DNA of 55,810 nt from Chlorobium sp. (GCA_028277225.1 JANQHB010000043.1:1-55810); one strand, 5' to 3'; shown: positions 1-7,809, counted from the stretch's first letter. Program-made: numbers and translations. Notes: generated from the letters alone by a model not told the origin.

Positions 1-165
1 TCTCCCATCCCTCGCCTTTTCGGTATGGACGATGTTGCCTTCCCCTTCGTTGTACAGGGTCTGCCTGCGATTTATGGTGATTTCGGAGCTCTTTAGGGCA
101 CCTGTGTTTTCCCCTGTCAACGCTTCCCCATCACATTGCTGGCGATCGAGGCATGACTCGGGGCC
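1..165. other. Left-edge segment, no gene called
   Basis: No convincing gene is seen on either strand. The frame that later encodes the ATPase at 166 is closed here by a stop shortly before the ATG. The reverse strand has a short open stretch running off the window edge, which I do not recognise. The first roughly 25 codons of the next gene read like a continuation of this unrelated DNA rather than like the rest of that protein, so a mobile-element end or a recombination junction is possible. That is inference. Confidence 0.3.
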
Positions 166-2589
166 ATGATGACTGGCTACGCCTTTCATGTAAGAAACTT
201 CCATTCTCTACTCTCTACCGGTTTTCATCGGCGCTTTCACAACGTCCCATATTCCGCACTTGATCTATCTCTTCGTGAGCACGTGCGGCAAGCAAACGAC
301 TTTCTGCAAATACTCCTTCGCAAAGCTCATTCCGCAGAAGACAAAATGGAGGCTCTCGCTGGATTACCTGCCCGGCTCACTGATGATCAAATGACTCCTT
401 TGTTACGTGAATCAGTACCTAGTTATAAGCTTCCCCATCTGCAGTTTCATCTTGCCCAAACCGAGGTGCGTGAGCTGCTCATGGGTGAGGAGCTATACAG
501 CGATCCGACTTTGGCGATCCGCGAGCTCTATCAAAATGCCCTTGATGCTTGTCGGTATCGCCAAGCTAGGGTCGAGTATCTTATACGGACCGATAAGTAC
601 AAGGGGAAAGAGTGGAAAGGGGGGATTATTTTTCGCCAAGGATTAGAAATGGGCCGCCCCTATATTGAGTGCATTGACAATGGCATTGGGATGGGTGAGC
701 GCGAATTAGCAGAGGCGTTCGCACGTGCTGGAAGAAAGTTCAGTGACATGCCAGAGTTCATTGAAGAGCAGGCCGATTGGCTGCGTTGCGATCCGCCAAT
801 CCGGCTGTTCCCGAACAGCCAATTTGGTATTGGAGTATTCAGTTACTTCATGCTTGCTGATGAGATTCGAGTTCGCACTTGTAGACTGAGGCGAGACGGC
901 ATACCGGACAAAGGACTTGAAGTAAGAATTGCGGGCAGCGAGAGCCTTTTTCGGATGACCCCATGGGACGCATCCTCTGATGGTGGTACCGAGGTTAGGC
1001 TCTACCTCAACCCTAGGACACGTGATGATGAGCCGATCTCCTGCTTCAAGACGTTAACTGATCTGTTATGGATCGCCGAATACGAAACCACAGTCGAAGA
1101 AGAAGGTACCCCCATGAAGCACTGGGCTCCTGGGAATTTGTACCATCCAGATTCTCTAGATGTAGAACCGATTAAGGGTATCACATCGAATATCTGGTGG
1201 GTAAAAAATCGCGGAGTCGTCCTGGCGGACGGTATCGTAACCGATAAGCACCTTAATTGTAATGTCGTGAACCTAAGGGCTGGACACAGACCTAAACTTA
1301 GCTTGGACAGACGCACACCTCTCGATTGGGACAAAAAATATGTTACGGAAGCCCAAATAAACAGTGTTGAAGCCCTGTACAGAGATGAGACATGGCTTAC
1401 TCATGAATGGCTTTGGAAACTGGAAGAGGAAAATGTAGCTGCTGCTTCACGCCTCTTCTCCGCGCTCATTGACTCTGATGCTTCCATATCTATAGAATTA
1501 CCGGTATTGAATCGAGGTCCGCTACGCTCATCCTTCCGAATAAGTGAAACTGGTTGCACAAAAATTGATCAAGATATTTTCAGAATCGCACGAAGCCGCA
1601 CAGGCGGAAACAGCGAAAAAATTCGAGAATATGAGGAAACGTTGCATAAAATAGGGGATAAAGTATTAAAAAACCGGATCAAGATTTGGAAGGAGAAAGG
1701 AGCGAAATTCCCGCCCGATTTCTACGAATTCATAATCCGTTACTATCGAGAACCCCATATTTTTTCCTTGGCCCCGCAGAGTTCTTTGCCCGTTTCTTTT
1801 CCGGGAGACGCGATCTTGTTCGAGTACAAAAATCGTAATGGTGACAAAATCTCTTTAACCTCCCTGATAATGGCCTACTGCCTCATAAATGAACCGCCAT
1901 CGTTTTTTCGCGTTCGTCTCGAGCGCTGTTCTAAACTTGGGCTTGAGATGCCGGAGATCGACGTTGACAGCTTGGGAGATCTGCAAATAACTGAAGAAGA
2001 CCTTATCATCCTATCGCCTAACTTTGATCAGTCGTTCAACTGGTGGTTTAATCCGACATTGATCTCGCTAGGGCGGATAATTCAAGCTGCGGCAAAGCTT
2101 AACGAACCAGTAGCCAATACTGTCAAGCGTTTTCAGCGTTTCAAAGCGGTGGGTCTCGATATGCCAAAGATCGACGTTGACAGCTTGGGAGATCTGCGAA
2201 TAACTGAAAAAGACCTTGTCATCCTATCATATCAACTTCGTGGGTTTTTTAAATGGAAAGACGCGGTATCGATCTCGGCAGAGAGCATAATTCGAGCTGC
2301 GGTAAAGCTCAACGAACCAATAGCCAATACTGTTAAGCGTTTTCAGCGTTTCAGCGCGTTGGGTTTCGAGATGCCGGAGATCAACGTTGACAGCCTGGGA
2401 GATCTGCGTCCAACTGCCGAAGACCTTGTCATCCTATCGCCCAACCTTGATGGAATTGGTCCAGGGACCAATTTTGCTATTTCTGCGGCACACGTCAAGA
2501 GAGCAGCATTTAAGCTTGGCAAGACGTCAACCTACGTTGCCGACCAGATACGTCAGTTCGCCCCCATTGGATTTGAGGTCCGTGACTGA
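166..2589 (+). CDS. HSP90/GHKL-type ATPase with triplicated C-terminal repeat, probably N-terminally truncated
   Basis: The GHKL (HSP90-like) ATP-binding fold is visible: N-box ELYQNALDA (E120, N124, D127), G1 box DNGIGM (D171) and a glycine lid segment FGIGVFSYF near residue 220. The N-box Glu and Asn are kept. After a middle region (about 250-560) the C-terminus consists of three near-identical units of 71 residues, each with a (E/D)MP-(E/K)I-(D/N)VDSLGDL core; these look like small helical, possibly winged-helix, domains. HSP90-like ATPases with upstream HD-type domains and downstream small repeats are known from predicted NTP-dependent biological conflict systems; assignment here is by architecture. 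The first ~25 residues look foreign and no HD domain precedes the ATPase, so a 5' truncation is likely. The function is not known. It sits at the edge of an accessory island. Confidence 0.75.
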   Translation: MMTGYAFHVRNFHSLLSTGFHRRFHNVPYSALDLSLREHVRQANDFLQILLRKAHSAEDKMEALAGLPARLTDDQMTPLLRESVPSYKLPHLQFHLAQTEVRELLMGEELYSDPTLAIRELYQNALDACRYRQARVEYLIRTDKYKGKEWKGGIIFRQGLEMGRPYIECIDNGIGMGERELAEAFARAGRKFSDMPEFIEEQADWLRCDPPIRLFPNSQFGIGVFSYFMLADEIRVRTCRLRRDGIPDKGLEVRIAGSESLFRMTPWDASSDGGTEVRLYLNPRTRDDEPISCFKTLTDLLWIAEYETTVEEEGTPMKHWAPGNLYHPDSLDVEPIKGITSNIWWVKNRGVVLADGIVTDKHLNCNVVNLRAGHRPKLSLDRRTPLDWDKKYVTEAQINSVEALYRDETWLTHEWLWKLEEENVAAASRLFSALIDSDASISIELPVLNRGPLRSSFRISETGCTKIDQDIFRIARSRTGGNSEKIREYEETLHKIGDKVLKNRIKIWKEKGAKFPPDFYEFIIRYYREPHIFSLAPQSSLPVSFPGDAILFEYKNRNGDKISLTSLIMAYCLINEPPSFFRVRLERCSKLGLEMPEIDVDSLGDLQITEEDLIILSPNFDQSFNWWFNPTLISLGRIIQAAAKLNEPVANTVKRFQRFKAVGLDMPKIDVDSLGDLRITEKDLVILSYQLRGFFKWKDAVSISAESIIRAAVKLNEPIANTVKRFQRFSALGFEMPEINVDSLGDLRPTAEDLVILSPNLDGIGPGTNFAISAAHVKRAAFKLGKTSTYVADQIRQFAPIGFEVRD
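1917..2560 (+). repeat. Three tandem 213-bp in-frame repeats
   Basis: The motif encoding MP-I-VDSLGDL recurs at about 1947, 2160 and 2373, a spacing of 213 bp or 71 codons. Copies share long identical DNA stretches, for example around the codons for NEP-ANTVKRFQRF in units 1 and 2, so the duplication is recent. The third copy diverges toward its end. Confidence 0.85.
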
Positions 2590-2641
2590 GCAGTAAGATA
2601 GGTTCAAACCGATGCCCAAACTGTGATATGCACACTGGGCC

Positions 2642-2845
2642 CTGAACCTCTCGGGTGGAGAGCAGCAGCGGGTAGCAATTGCCCGTGCGCTTGTAAGGGA
2701 ACCGATAGCGATTCTTGCCGATGAGCCAACCGGAAACCTCGACCCGGACACCTCACTGGAGATCCTTGAATACCTCAAGAAAATCAACAGAAAAGGTGTC
2801 ACGGTGATCATTGCAACGCACGACTACGAACTCGCGCGTCACTAG
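2642..2845 (+). pseudogene. 3' fragment of an ABC-transporter ATPase (FtsE/LolD-like)
   Basis: One open frame reads the ABC signature LSGGEQQRVAIARAL, Walker B ILADEPTGNLD and the switch region VIIATHDYELARH before a TAG stop. There is no Walker A and no upstream half: the frame begins abruptly at the signature motif next to the end of the preceding gene. This is the last ~67 residues of an FtsE/LolD/MacB-type ATPase, left by deletion or insertion. It is too short to bind ATP by itself. Confidence 0.85.
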
Positions 2846-2920
2846 GAACTCGCCCCAGTAAACTGTATCACTTGGATTTAGAGAGTTTAAATTCTAAACT
2901 CAACCAAGGAGATACAACTC

Positions 2921-3052
2921 ATGAAAAAGAAACGATTCACAACCGAGCAGATCATTGCCGTCTCAAAATCAGCCGCGCGAGGTACGAGCGTCGACTGGAT
3001 TTGCTTTGTTAGGCTTTATTTTACAAATGTACGTCATGCACGGTGTCTTTGA
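2921..3052 (+). pseudogene. 5' remnant of IS3-family transposase OrfA
   Basis: An AAGGAGAT ribosome binding site precedes an ATG and the residues MKKKRFTTEQIIAV, which is the usual opening of IS3-family (IS407-like) OrfA proteins. After about 14 codons the frame no longer resembles OrfA: it runs through half of a putative attC hairpin and then into the antisense of the next gene, stopping after 43 codons. It is therefore a remnant, with the insertion sequence's helix-turn-helix, OrfB and right end missing. Confidence 0.7.
2963..3014 (-). repeat. Half attC-like integron cassette site
   Basis: GTTAGGC (3008-3014) is followed leftward by imperfect inverted arms: CAAAATCAGCCGCGC at 2964-2978 against GCGTCGACTGGATTTG at 2988-3003. 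They pair with unpaired extra bases, as attC folded strands do. On the minus strand the site begins GCCTAAC right after the stop codon of the gene ending at 3021, which is the expected cassette position. The distal outer core is missing and is replaced by the IS3 OrfA remnant. Confidence 0.55.
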
Positions 3053-3362
3053 GGATTGTAATTCGCCTGCGATATAGCAACTCTTTGCTTGAACGCACCT
3101 CTAAAAAGAATGGATTGCCATTAAGCGGAACTTCCTGTATGGAAAATCCTCCCGTATTATCAGTGACTTTTTCTACACTTCTTCCATATTTTTCGCTTAA
3201 TAGAGACACGCTCAAGCCAGGTACCGGTAAGTCGCTGTCATTTCGCACAATTACCACGCGCCCACTAACCATTGCCACAGATTGAGCATTCAGTTGTTGT
3301 GAGAAGCCAAGTGATAAAAACAAAAGGGATAAGAAAAATCGCCCGTGGATGTATATATTCAT
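3021..3362 (-). CDS. Secreted protein with carboxypeptidase-regulatory-like (CarboxypepD_reg-like) domain
   Basis: The protein has 113 residues. It starts with a Sec signal peptide (a hydrophobic run about residues 9-19, cleavage likely near LNAQS). The rest resembles a single prealbumin-like beta-sandwich of the CarboxypepD_reg type: SGRVVIVRNDSDLPVPGL, then GGFSIQEVPL. Such domains are usually parts of larger surface proteins; here it stands alone. Its start overlaps the stop of the upstream gene (3359-3955) by an ATGA, so the two are translationally coupled and form one cassette. An RYYYAAC core (GCCTAAC) lies 5 bases past its stop. The domain call is from pattern and is moderately sure; the function is unknown. 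Confidence 0.65.
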   Translation of the reverse strand: MNIYIHGRFFLSLLFLSLGFSQQLNAQSVAMVSGRVVIVRNDSDLPVPGLSVSLLSEKYGRSVEKVTDNTGGFSIQEVPLNGNPFFLEVRSSKELLYRRRITILKDTVHDVHL

Positions 3363-3955
3363 TTTCCGAACGCTCCTGGTTGAAAAGTTGACGCTTCCAT
3401 ATTGGGTGTAAGATTATCAATTGCTTTCTTTCTGCCCTCTAGCACCGATTCATCTACAGAGGGTGAAAGGGTAACCTCGCCTAAATCTATATCCCTATTT
3501 AAGAGATTGCTTAAAGAAATTTTCTGTACTGCCTTTTCTTTGTGAAACTCTGATGTTGCCTTAACAACCAGAACAATACTATTAAGATCTACTTCTTCCT
3601 TGATAGTGTTTTTATATGCTTTAAGCGATGACCAAGGTTCTGTTTCGATTTTAATTTTGATTGGTCCTTCAATTTCCTCACCCTTCTCTCCTTCTATCAT
3701 CACAATCGGTAAATCTTTTGGTTTTGCTATCCACAATGGGGGAACGATAAATAAGAGTCCAATTATGAAAAGGCCCACAGCAGGTACGTGTGTTGTTAAC
3801 CTAAACTGTTTTTTCCATTCCAAGGATAATGACTCGTGCTGTGAAACCGCATCAAGGGATATTGCTCCTCGCCACAATAACGCAATCCCTCCGGTCACCA
3901 TTACTAAACCACACAAAGCCGAAATAATAACTGTCAAGTTGAATGATTCTTCCAT
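3359..3955 (-). CDS. Two-TM-segment hypothetical membrane protein of the cassette array
   Basis: I do not recognise a family. An open frame extends upstream to 4078, but that part translates the palindromic repeat. The start at 3955 (MEESFNLTV) is preceded by a consensus AGGAGGTG at good spacing and is preferred, giving 198 residues. There are two membrane helices (about residues 7-29 and 58-75) and then a charged soluble tail of ~115 residues with IEGPIKIKIETEPWSSL, so one long periplasmic or cytoplasmic domain is likely. The gene ends in an ATGA overlap with the small secreted protein downstream. GTTAGGC, a cassette core, is about 30 bases upstream of the start. Confidence 0.65.
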   Translation of the reverse strand: MEESFNLTVIISALCGLVMVTGGIALLWRGAISLDAVSQHESLSLEWKKQFRLTTHVPAVGLFIIGLLFIVPPLWIAKPKDLPIVMIEGEKGEEIEGPIKIKIETEPWSSLKAYKNTIKEEVDLNSIVLVVKATSEFHKEKAVQKISLSNLLNRDIDLGEVTLSPSVDESVLEGRKKAIDNLTPNMEASTFQPGAFGK

Positions 3956-3981
3956 TATAGGACACCTCCTTTTGCTAAAAA

Positions 3982-4071
3982 GCCTAACAGCCGAGTTGAG
4001 TAAACTCAACTCGGCTGTTGCAGGCGTGCGCAACGCGCTTGCAACATTATTTATTCGTCTGCAGTACTGAT
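3982..4071 (-). repeat. Palindromic cassette-junction repeat, compact form
   Basis: GCCTAAC (3982-3988) leads into a perfect 16-bp stem (3986-4001 with 4004-4019, 2-base loop). A second imperfect hairpin follows, with GTTGCAGGCG and CGCTTGCAAC arms, then CATTATTTATT. The stretch from 3996 to 4071 recurs with few changes at 7935-8009. Read on the minus strand, the GTTAGGC end abuts the ribosome binding site of the gene starting at 3955. It may be an attC-like site; the absence of extrahelical bases makes this copy atypical. Confidence 0.6.
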
Positions 4072-4189
4072 TCTCCAAAATATTTTATAAAATTTACCAC
4101 AATTTTACTTTACACTCAAAATTAAAAACCGTAAGGGCATACTATATTACCTATTAGCACTCCTGGATCGTGCACAAAAAGAAAGCTGG

Positions 4190-4447
4190 TTACTTCGTTC
4201 TTTTATCGGCTGGCAAACAGCCATGAGGACTGGCTGGTTCGATTGCTTTTTCGTTTAGTCCCTGCTCATCGCCTGGAATGCAGACCCGATTTTCATAATC
4301 CCACTTTCCACCGGCATCCAGACATCGGTCGATTTTGTTGTAATCAGGACTGAAATCATGTAGCCAGAAGAGCAAAGCCTCGCAGGCGATAAAGAAACTG
4401 AGGATCAGTAGCCCTGCGGCTATGACGGCCTTTGTTCTGGTTTTCAT
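4190..4447 (-). CDS. Small membrane-anchored hypothetical protein
   Basis: The product has 85 residues. A hydrophobic N-terminal helix (about residues 8-30, AVIAAGLLILSFFIACEALL) may act as an anchor or an uncleaved signal. The rest is a short polar tail with a two-cysteine motif CLDAGGKWDYENRVC, a pattern common in small envelope proteins of mobile DNA, and one further Cys. The start lies 3 bases after the stop of the zinc-ribbon gene at 4451-4765, so the two are probably co-transcribed. I cannot assign a function. Confidence 0.55.
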   Translation of the reverse strand: MKTRTKAVIAAGLLILSFFIACEALLFWLHDFSPDYNKIDRCLDAGGKWDYENRVCIPGDEQGLNEKAIEPASPHGCLPADKRTK

Positions 4448-4450
4448 TAT

Positions 4451-4765
4451 CTACCGATCCTGTTTTGTATACCGCACATACGTCATCTTCGACAAAACGT
4501 AGCCTACGTAGGCCCACAAAACAATATAGCTCACCACTGCCGGCAGCAGCCAGCCAAGTCCTTTCGAGTGAACAACGAAAGTCAGCCCCAGCGAAAGAAG
4601 GGCAAGAATAACTATGGGAATCTGCCGTCTCCTGGTTTTCGGATCGGTTGTGTATTTCGCGTGACAATCAGGGCATACGCGGAATGGCTTGAAGCTGTAA
4701 TGGGACAACAGACTCCTGCTTCGCATATCGCTGTCGCATACCGGGCAATGCATCTGTGGCGGCAT
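4451..4765 (-). CDS. Zinc-ribbon membrane protein
   Basis: The product has 104 residues. The N-terminus has paired cysteines CPVC (7-10) and CPDC (31-34), a four-Cys zinc ribbon on the cytoplasmic side. A basic stretch and two membrane helices follow (about 50-65 and 72-91). Ribbon-plus-two-helix proteins of this size are common in accessory DNA and have no agreed function. It is the first gene of a tight pair with the one at 4190-4447 (3-base gap). Confidence 0.6.
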   Translation of the reverse strand: MPPQMHCPVCDSDMRSRSLLSHYSFKPFRVCPDCHAKYTTDPKTRRRQIPIVILALLSLGLTFVVHSKGLGWLLPAVVSYIVLWAYVGYVLSKMTYVRYTKQDR

Positions 4766-4784
4766 GTTATATAATGTGACAATT

Positions 4785-5135
4785 TTACCAGTACCAGCCC
4801 CAGAATCTTGTCCCTATAAGGACCAGGCCAATGCACATCGAACCTATGCCGATGCCCCAAAGCAGCTTCCGTTCAAGGGATTGCAGTTCTTTATACTCCC
4901 TGTCAAAGCGTGGGAGCCCAATAACATTCCTCCGATAGAGCACCTTCAGCCCCGCCTGACCGCCATTCCAGTTTCTTGCAATGATATTCAACGTTGACCA
5001 GAGTTCAGGCCGTTCCTTCTGGAGCAATTTAGAGAGTCTTGAGGCTTTTGCCGACAACCGGATTTCGCAGAGAAACGCATAAACAATTGAAACACATGCT
5101 ACCGAGATCAGTAACTTTATCTGAGGGCTTGTCAT
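4785..5135 (-). CDS. Hypothetical protein with N- and C-terminal membrane helices
   Basis: The product has 116 residues if started at the ATG at 5135 (MTSPQIKLL); a GTG 20 codons upstream (5195) is the alternative, and neither has a strong ribosome binding site. A hydrophobic helix occupies about residues 8-23 and a second the last ~25 (LLWGIGIGSMCIGLVLIG). Between them is a polar, basic region with RLSKLLQKERPELWSTLN, a phrase seen in small membrane proteins of unknown function. It is 19 bases upstream of the zinc-ribbon gene on the same strand. Confidence 0.5.
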   Translation of the reverse strand: MTSPQIKLLISVACVSIVYAFLCEIRLSAKASRLSKLLQKERPELWSTLNIIARNWNGGQAGLKVLYRRNVIGLPRFDREYKELQSLERKLLWGIGIGSMCIGLVLIGTRFWGWYW

Positions 5136-5234
5136 TGTTATGTAAACCTTGAACCTTTTTATCAGGAGCTTTTTCCAGAGCCCCCTGCCAGCCACCTATA
5201 CCAATACGCCACTTTGACTCGATCAGTACTCATC

Positions 5235-5664
5235 TTATAGTTGATTTGGCTCTCCCAGATTTCCTGCAAGCACAATCAGTTCCCCGGGCGACTTCGACGC
5301 TTGTAAGCGATTTATCAGTTCATCACTGCTCAGGAACTGATCGTACAAATCGTCGGGGTCGTCTTTGACGAGTTGAACCTGCATGGAGACTGCTTGGGGC
5401 ATGGGGTCCTGCGTTTACAGGAGTAAACTCCAATGCAAACGTCAGAGCTCGCCCGAAAAGCTTATCGAAAAAACCAAAAGGACGTATGGGCACTGCCCTG
5501 GAAAGATGCCACAGAGATCCGGCAGAGTCGAACAGATAAAAGTCATCAAAATACCCGTTCCTGCGCCACGCAGTATACTTGCATTCCATTGGCAACTCAT
5601 CAACAACAAGGAATGAGTCACCTTCAGATATAGCAATCGCCAGAAACCTGATACGTTCTTTCAT
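5235..5664 (-). pseudogene. Small hypothetical gene disrupted by a frameshift
   Basis: The first frame (5664 down to 5323) reads a sensible polar protein (MKERIRFLAIAISEGDSF...) and turns into Arg/Pro-rich nonsense after about residue 85. The natural continuation is in another frame, open from about 5402 down to a TAA at 5235. It reads MPQAVSMQVQLVKDDPDD and ends LIVLAGNLGEPNQL, an acidic helical tail typical of a real C-terminus. The switch point is near a run of four C in GGACCCC. Either the gene carries a one-base indel, or the sequence has an error there. The intact product would be about 140 residues, with unknown function. Confidence 0.6.
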
Positions 5665-5749
5665 ACTCCAATCCTGAAACCAAGGTAAAGGATGCTTGAC
5701 AGCAGTCCATCAATATGTCGCTTTTAGCTGTCCCCCTATTATAGGATAA

Positions 5750-6222
5750 CTATTCAAATAAAAAAGTCCGTTTGACGCGATTGGAAAATATAAAGTAAGG
5801 AATCCATATCGCACCAAAAATACTTGAACTAATTAATTCTCTTACTGACAAAACAATATATTCGCTATAATAGCTTTTATTTATAAACAAAATCAAACCT
5901 ATTAATGGAAAAACAATATTTGATACCATAAGCCCCATTATAACTTTAGGTGCATTTTTCTTTCTCATAAAAAACAAGGAAACTGCAAAAAATATCCATA
6001 TCAACACTATTGTCTTATAAAAGATAACATATCCTGCAATATCTTTATTTGCATAATTAGTTAAAACAGAGATATTTATTATCGAAATAAAAATGCTCAA
6101 CAATAACACTATACCAAAATAAATCAACCAACCGCCTATTTTTTTGGCGCGGCATTTTCATTTTTTGTTGTTAACGAAGATTTTTCAAGCGAACTTTTAT
6201 CACAATACGGATTACTTTTCAT
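5750..6222 (-). CDS. DUF2569-like membrane protein with a poly-A frameshift
   Basis: From about 6137 leftward the frame reads IGGWLIYFGIVLLL and then four hydrophobic segments with NAPKVIMGLMVSN, matching the DUF2569 family (small four-helix membrane proteins that open with GGWL). Without the upstream part the only start is a TTG at 6127. An ATG at 6222 opens a 28-codon polar leader (MKSNPYCDKSS... ENAAPKK) that joins the GGWL segment if one A is added to the seven-A run at 6139-6145. So the full gene is probably 5750-6222 with a one-base deletion or sequencing error. The DNA is very AT-rich compared with the core genome. Function unknown. Confidence 0.6.
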
Positions 6223-6262
6223 AGCTATAAGAGACTTTTGTTAAGATTTTATAAAAAAACAT

Positions 6263-6445
6263 TTAAAACCCATGAGGAAGTGTATCGTCTAGATAATTTA
6301 CTGTCCCACTCTTCGAAAACATAAATTCTGATTCTCTTCGTAGCATCGCATCAACCAAGCTATAACTTAGTATCATGAAGGCTTTTTCATTGAATAGTTT
6401 AAGGTCACTAAGGGTTTCTGTTTCGTAGTGTATAAACAAATTCAA
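6263..6445 (-). CDS. Small hypothetical ORF (doubtful)
   Basis: A 60-codon frame begins with a TTG start and has no clear ribosome binding site. The composition is protein-like (acidic, with MILSYSLVDAMLRRESEFMF), but no domain is recognised. The frame is closed shortly upstream by a TGA. It could be a cassette remnant or chance in AT-rich DNA. Confidence 0.25.
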   Translation of the reverse strand: MNLFIHYETETLSDLKLFNEKAFMILSYSLVDAMLRRESEFMFSKSGTVNYLDDTLPHGF

Positions 6446-6873
6446 GCAATAAGTTCTTACTTGATTCCATCAATTAATTTAACACCGCACATAACCTTGA
6501 AAAGATGATATATAGATTATTATTTTTTTACATTATTATGAAAAGCCATCATATGCTTATGGAAGTTGTTTTGAAAACACAACAAAGTTTTATCACTCAT
6601 TCCAAAGCATTTAACTAACATGATTGTTCTTCACAGCTAGCTATCTTCCTGTCTCAGCCAGTGACAAGCCATATTCGTACTTCTCCTTTCTGGCAAGTTC
6701 TTTTCTCATGGCCGCCAGTTGACCGATTCTACTTCTTGATCGCCAAATAGTGACCGTCCTTACACTACTTTAGAGCTTGATCGATATTCATCAGTATCAA
6801 ATGAACATAAAAGCTCATTGTGATTTATTGGATTTACGGATGTTCCCCATTACGAATCTGGTGAAGCAAAATG
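6446..6873. other. AT-rich gap without a recognisable gene
   Basis: On the minus strand the ACCTAAC core overlapping the stop codon of the TIR gene opens this stretch, and an attC-like hairpin would be expected next. I see only weak pairing, with no clear matching outer core. A 40-codon minus-strand frame with an internal ATG (residues MRKELARKEKYEYGLSLAE) ends near 6650. It may be the tail of a lost gene, but I cannot identify it. Confidence 0.4.
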
Positions 6874-7785
6874 TTAGGTAGCTGTTCGACTCTGAATCTC
6901 CAATTCGACTCTTTCAGCTACCCGTACATAAAGCTCTTCTTGGTCGATTTCATTTAGCTTTAGAAGTGGCTCGGATGGAGGATTGATCGCTTGAAAGCGG
7001 TACAAATGCTCCTCTCGTTCAAATCTACAGGGCTTCAGAATCAAAGGTAAAATCACCGTACCTTTTTGCTCTGCAGCCGCCAAAAGCGGTGGAAGTTCAT
7101 CGTTTATTATGAAGTCTGATGCAAGAAAATCCGCACTTATAAGCAGTACCGCAATGGCGGCTTCATCAAGTGCAGCGGCAATTCGAACTTTCCAATCTTC
7201 TCCAGCCTTAATTCGTGTATCCGCCCAAACGTCAACAAGCCCGTCACGTTCTAAGGGCTTTAAATGAATTTGCAGTCTTCGTAAACAGACCTTATCTGCA
7301 TGGCTATAGCTAACAAAAGCCGTGGGCCTTTGTTTTTCTTGTGATCTAGAATCGAACCGTGCTGAGAAAGATTCGGGACTCTTATGAACCTCGATCAGCG
7401 ATTCCGCAAGACGAGGAATTAGGGAGTTGTCAGAAGTGCCACGGTCATAAATTAGAATTCGTCTATGTCGAACATCGAATGGGAGTATACCCATGTCATC
7501 TGCGATTAGCACCACAGGCTTCTGTAAAGCATCGGCAAATCCTAACTCATAAAACGTATTAGGGCGTGTGAGACTTAAGTCCACAATCAAAAAATCAGCA
7601 TCGTTAATTGCATCGTATACCGCATCAATCACATTTCCAAGTCGACCCGCTGCCGCTTCAAAAGCACGCATAACCTGAAACTCCACACCCGCTTTATTTG
7701 ATGCTTTACTCGCCGCTTTCTTGATTATTTGGCGCACTTCTTCGAACTCAGGAGCAAACGGAACTACTAGAAATACTTTTGGCAT
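6874..7785 (-). CDS. Two-domain NDT-like / TIR protein, candidate defence effector
   Basis: The product has 303 residues. The N-terminal domain (1-135) is a Rossmann-like nucleoside 2-deoxyribosyltransferase-type fold: FLVVPFAPEFEEVRQI, DADFLIVDLS (67-70) and TFYELGFADAL (77-87). The C-terminal domain (154-290) is a TIR domain: AFVSYSHADK, VWADTRIKAGEDW, AVLLISADFLASDFI and NDELPPLL, with E230 at the position of the catalytic Glu of NAD-cleaving TIRs. Many bacterial TIR proteins are anti-phage NADases or make cyclic ADP-ribose signals, and NDT-like domains bind nucleotides; that the first domain senses or modifies a nucleotide is inference. It occupies a cassette of its own: GTTAGGC just upstream and ACCTAAC across its TAA. 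Confidence 0.85.
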   Translation of the reverse strand: MPKVFLVVPFAPEFEEVRQIIKKAASKASNKAGVEFQVMRAFEAAAGRLGNVIDAVYDAINDADFLIVDLSLTRPNTFYELGFADALQKPVVLIADDMGILPFDVRHRRILIYDRGTSDNSLIPRLAESLIEVHKSPESFSARFDSRSQEKQRPTAFVSYSHADKVCLRRLQIHLKPLERDGLVDVWADTRIKAGEDWKVRIAAALDEAAIAVLLISADFLASDFIINDELPPLLAAAEQKGTVILPLILKPCRFEREEHLYRFQAINPPSEPLLKLNEIDQEELYVRVAERVELEIQSRTAT

Positions 7786-7809
7786 AAGCTCAGCCTCTCT
7801 TTTTTTGCT

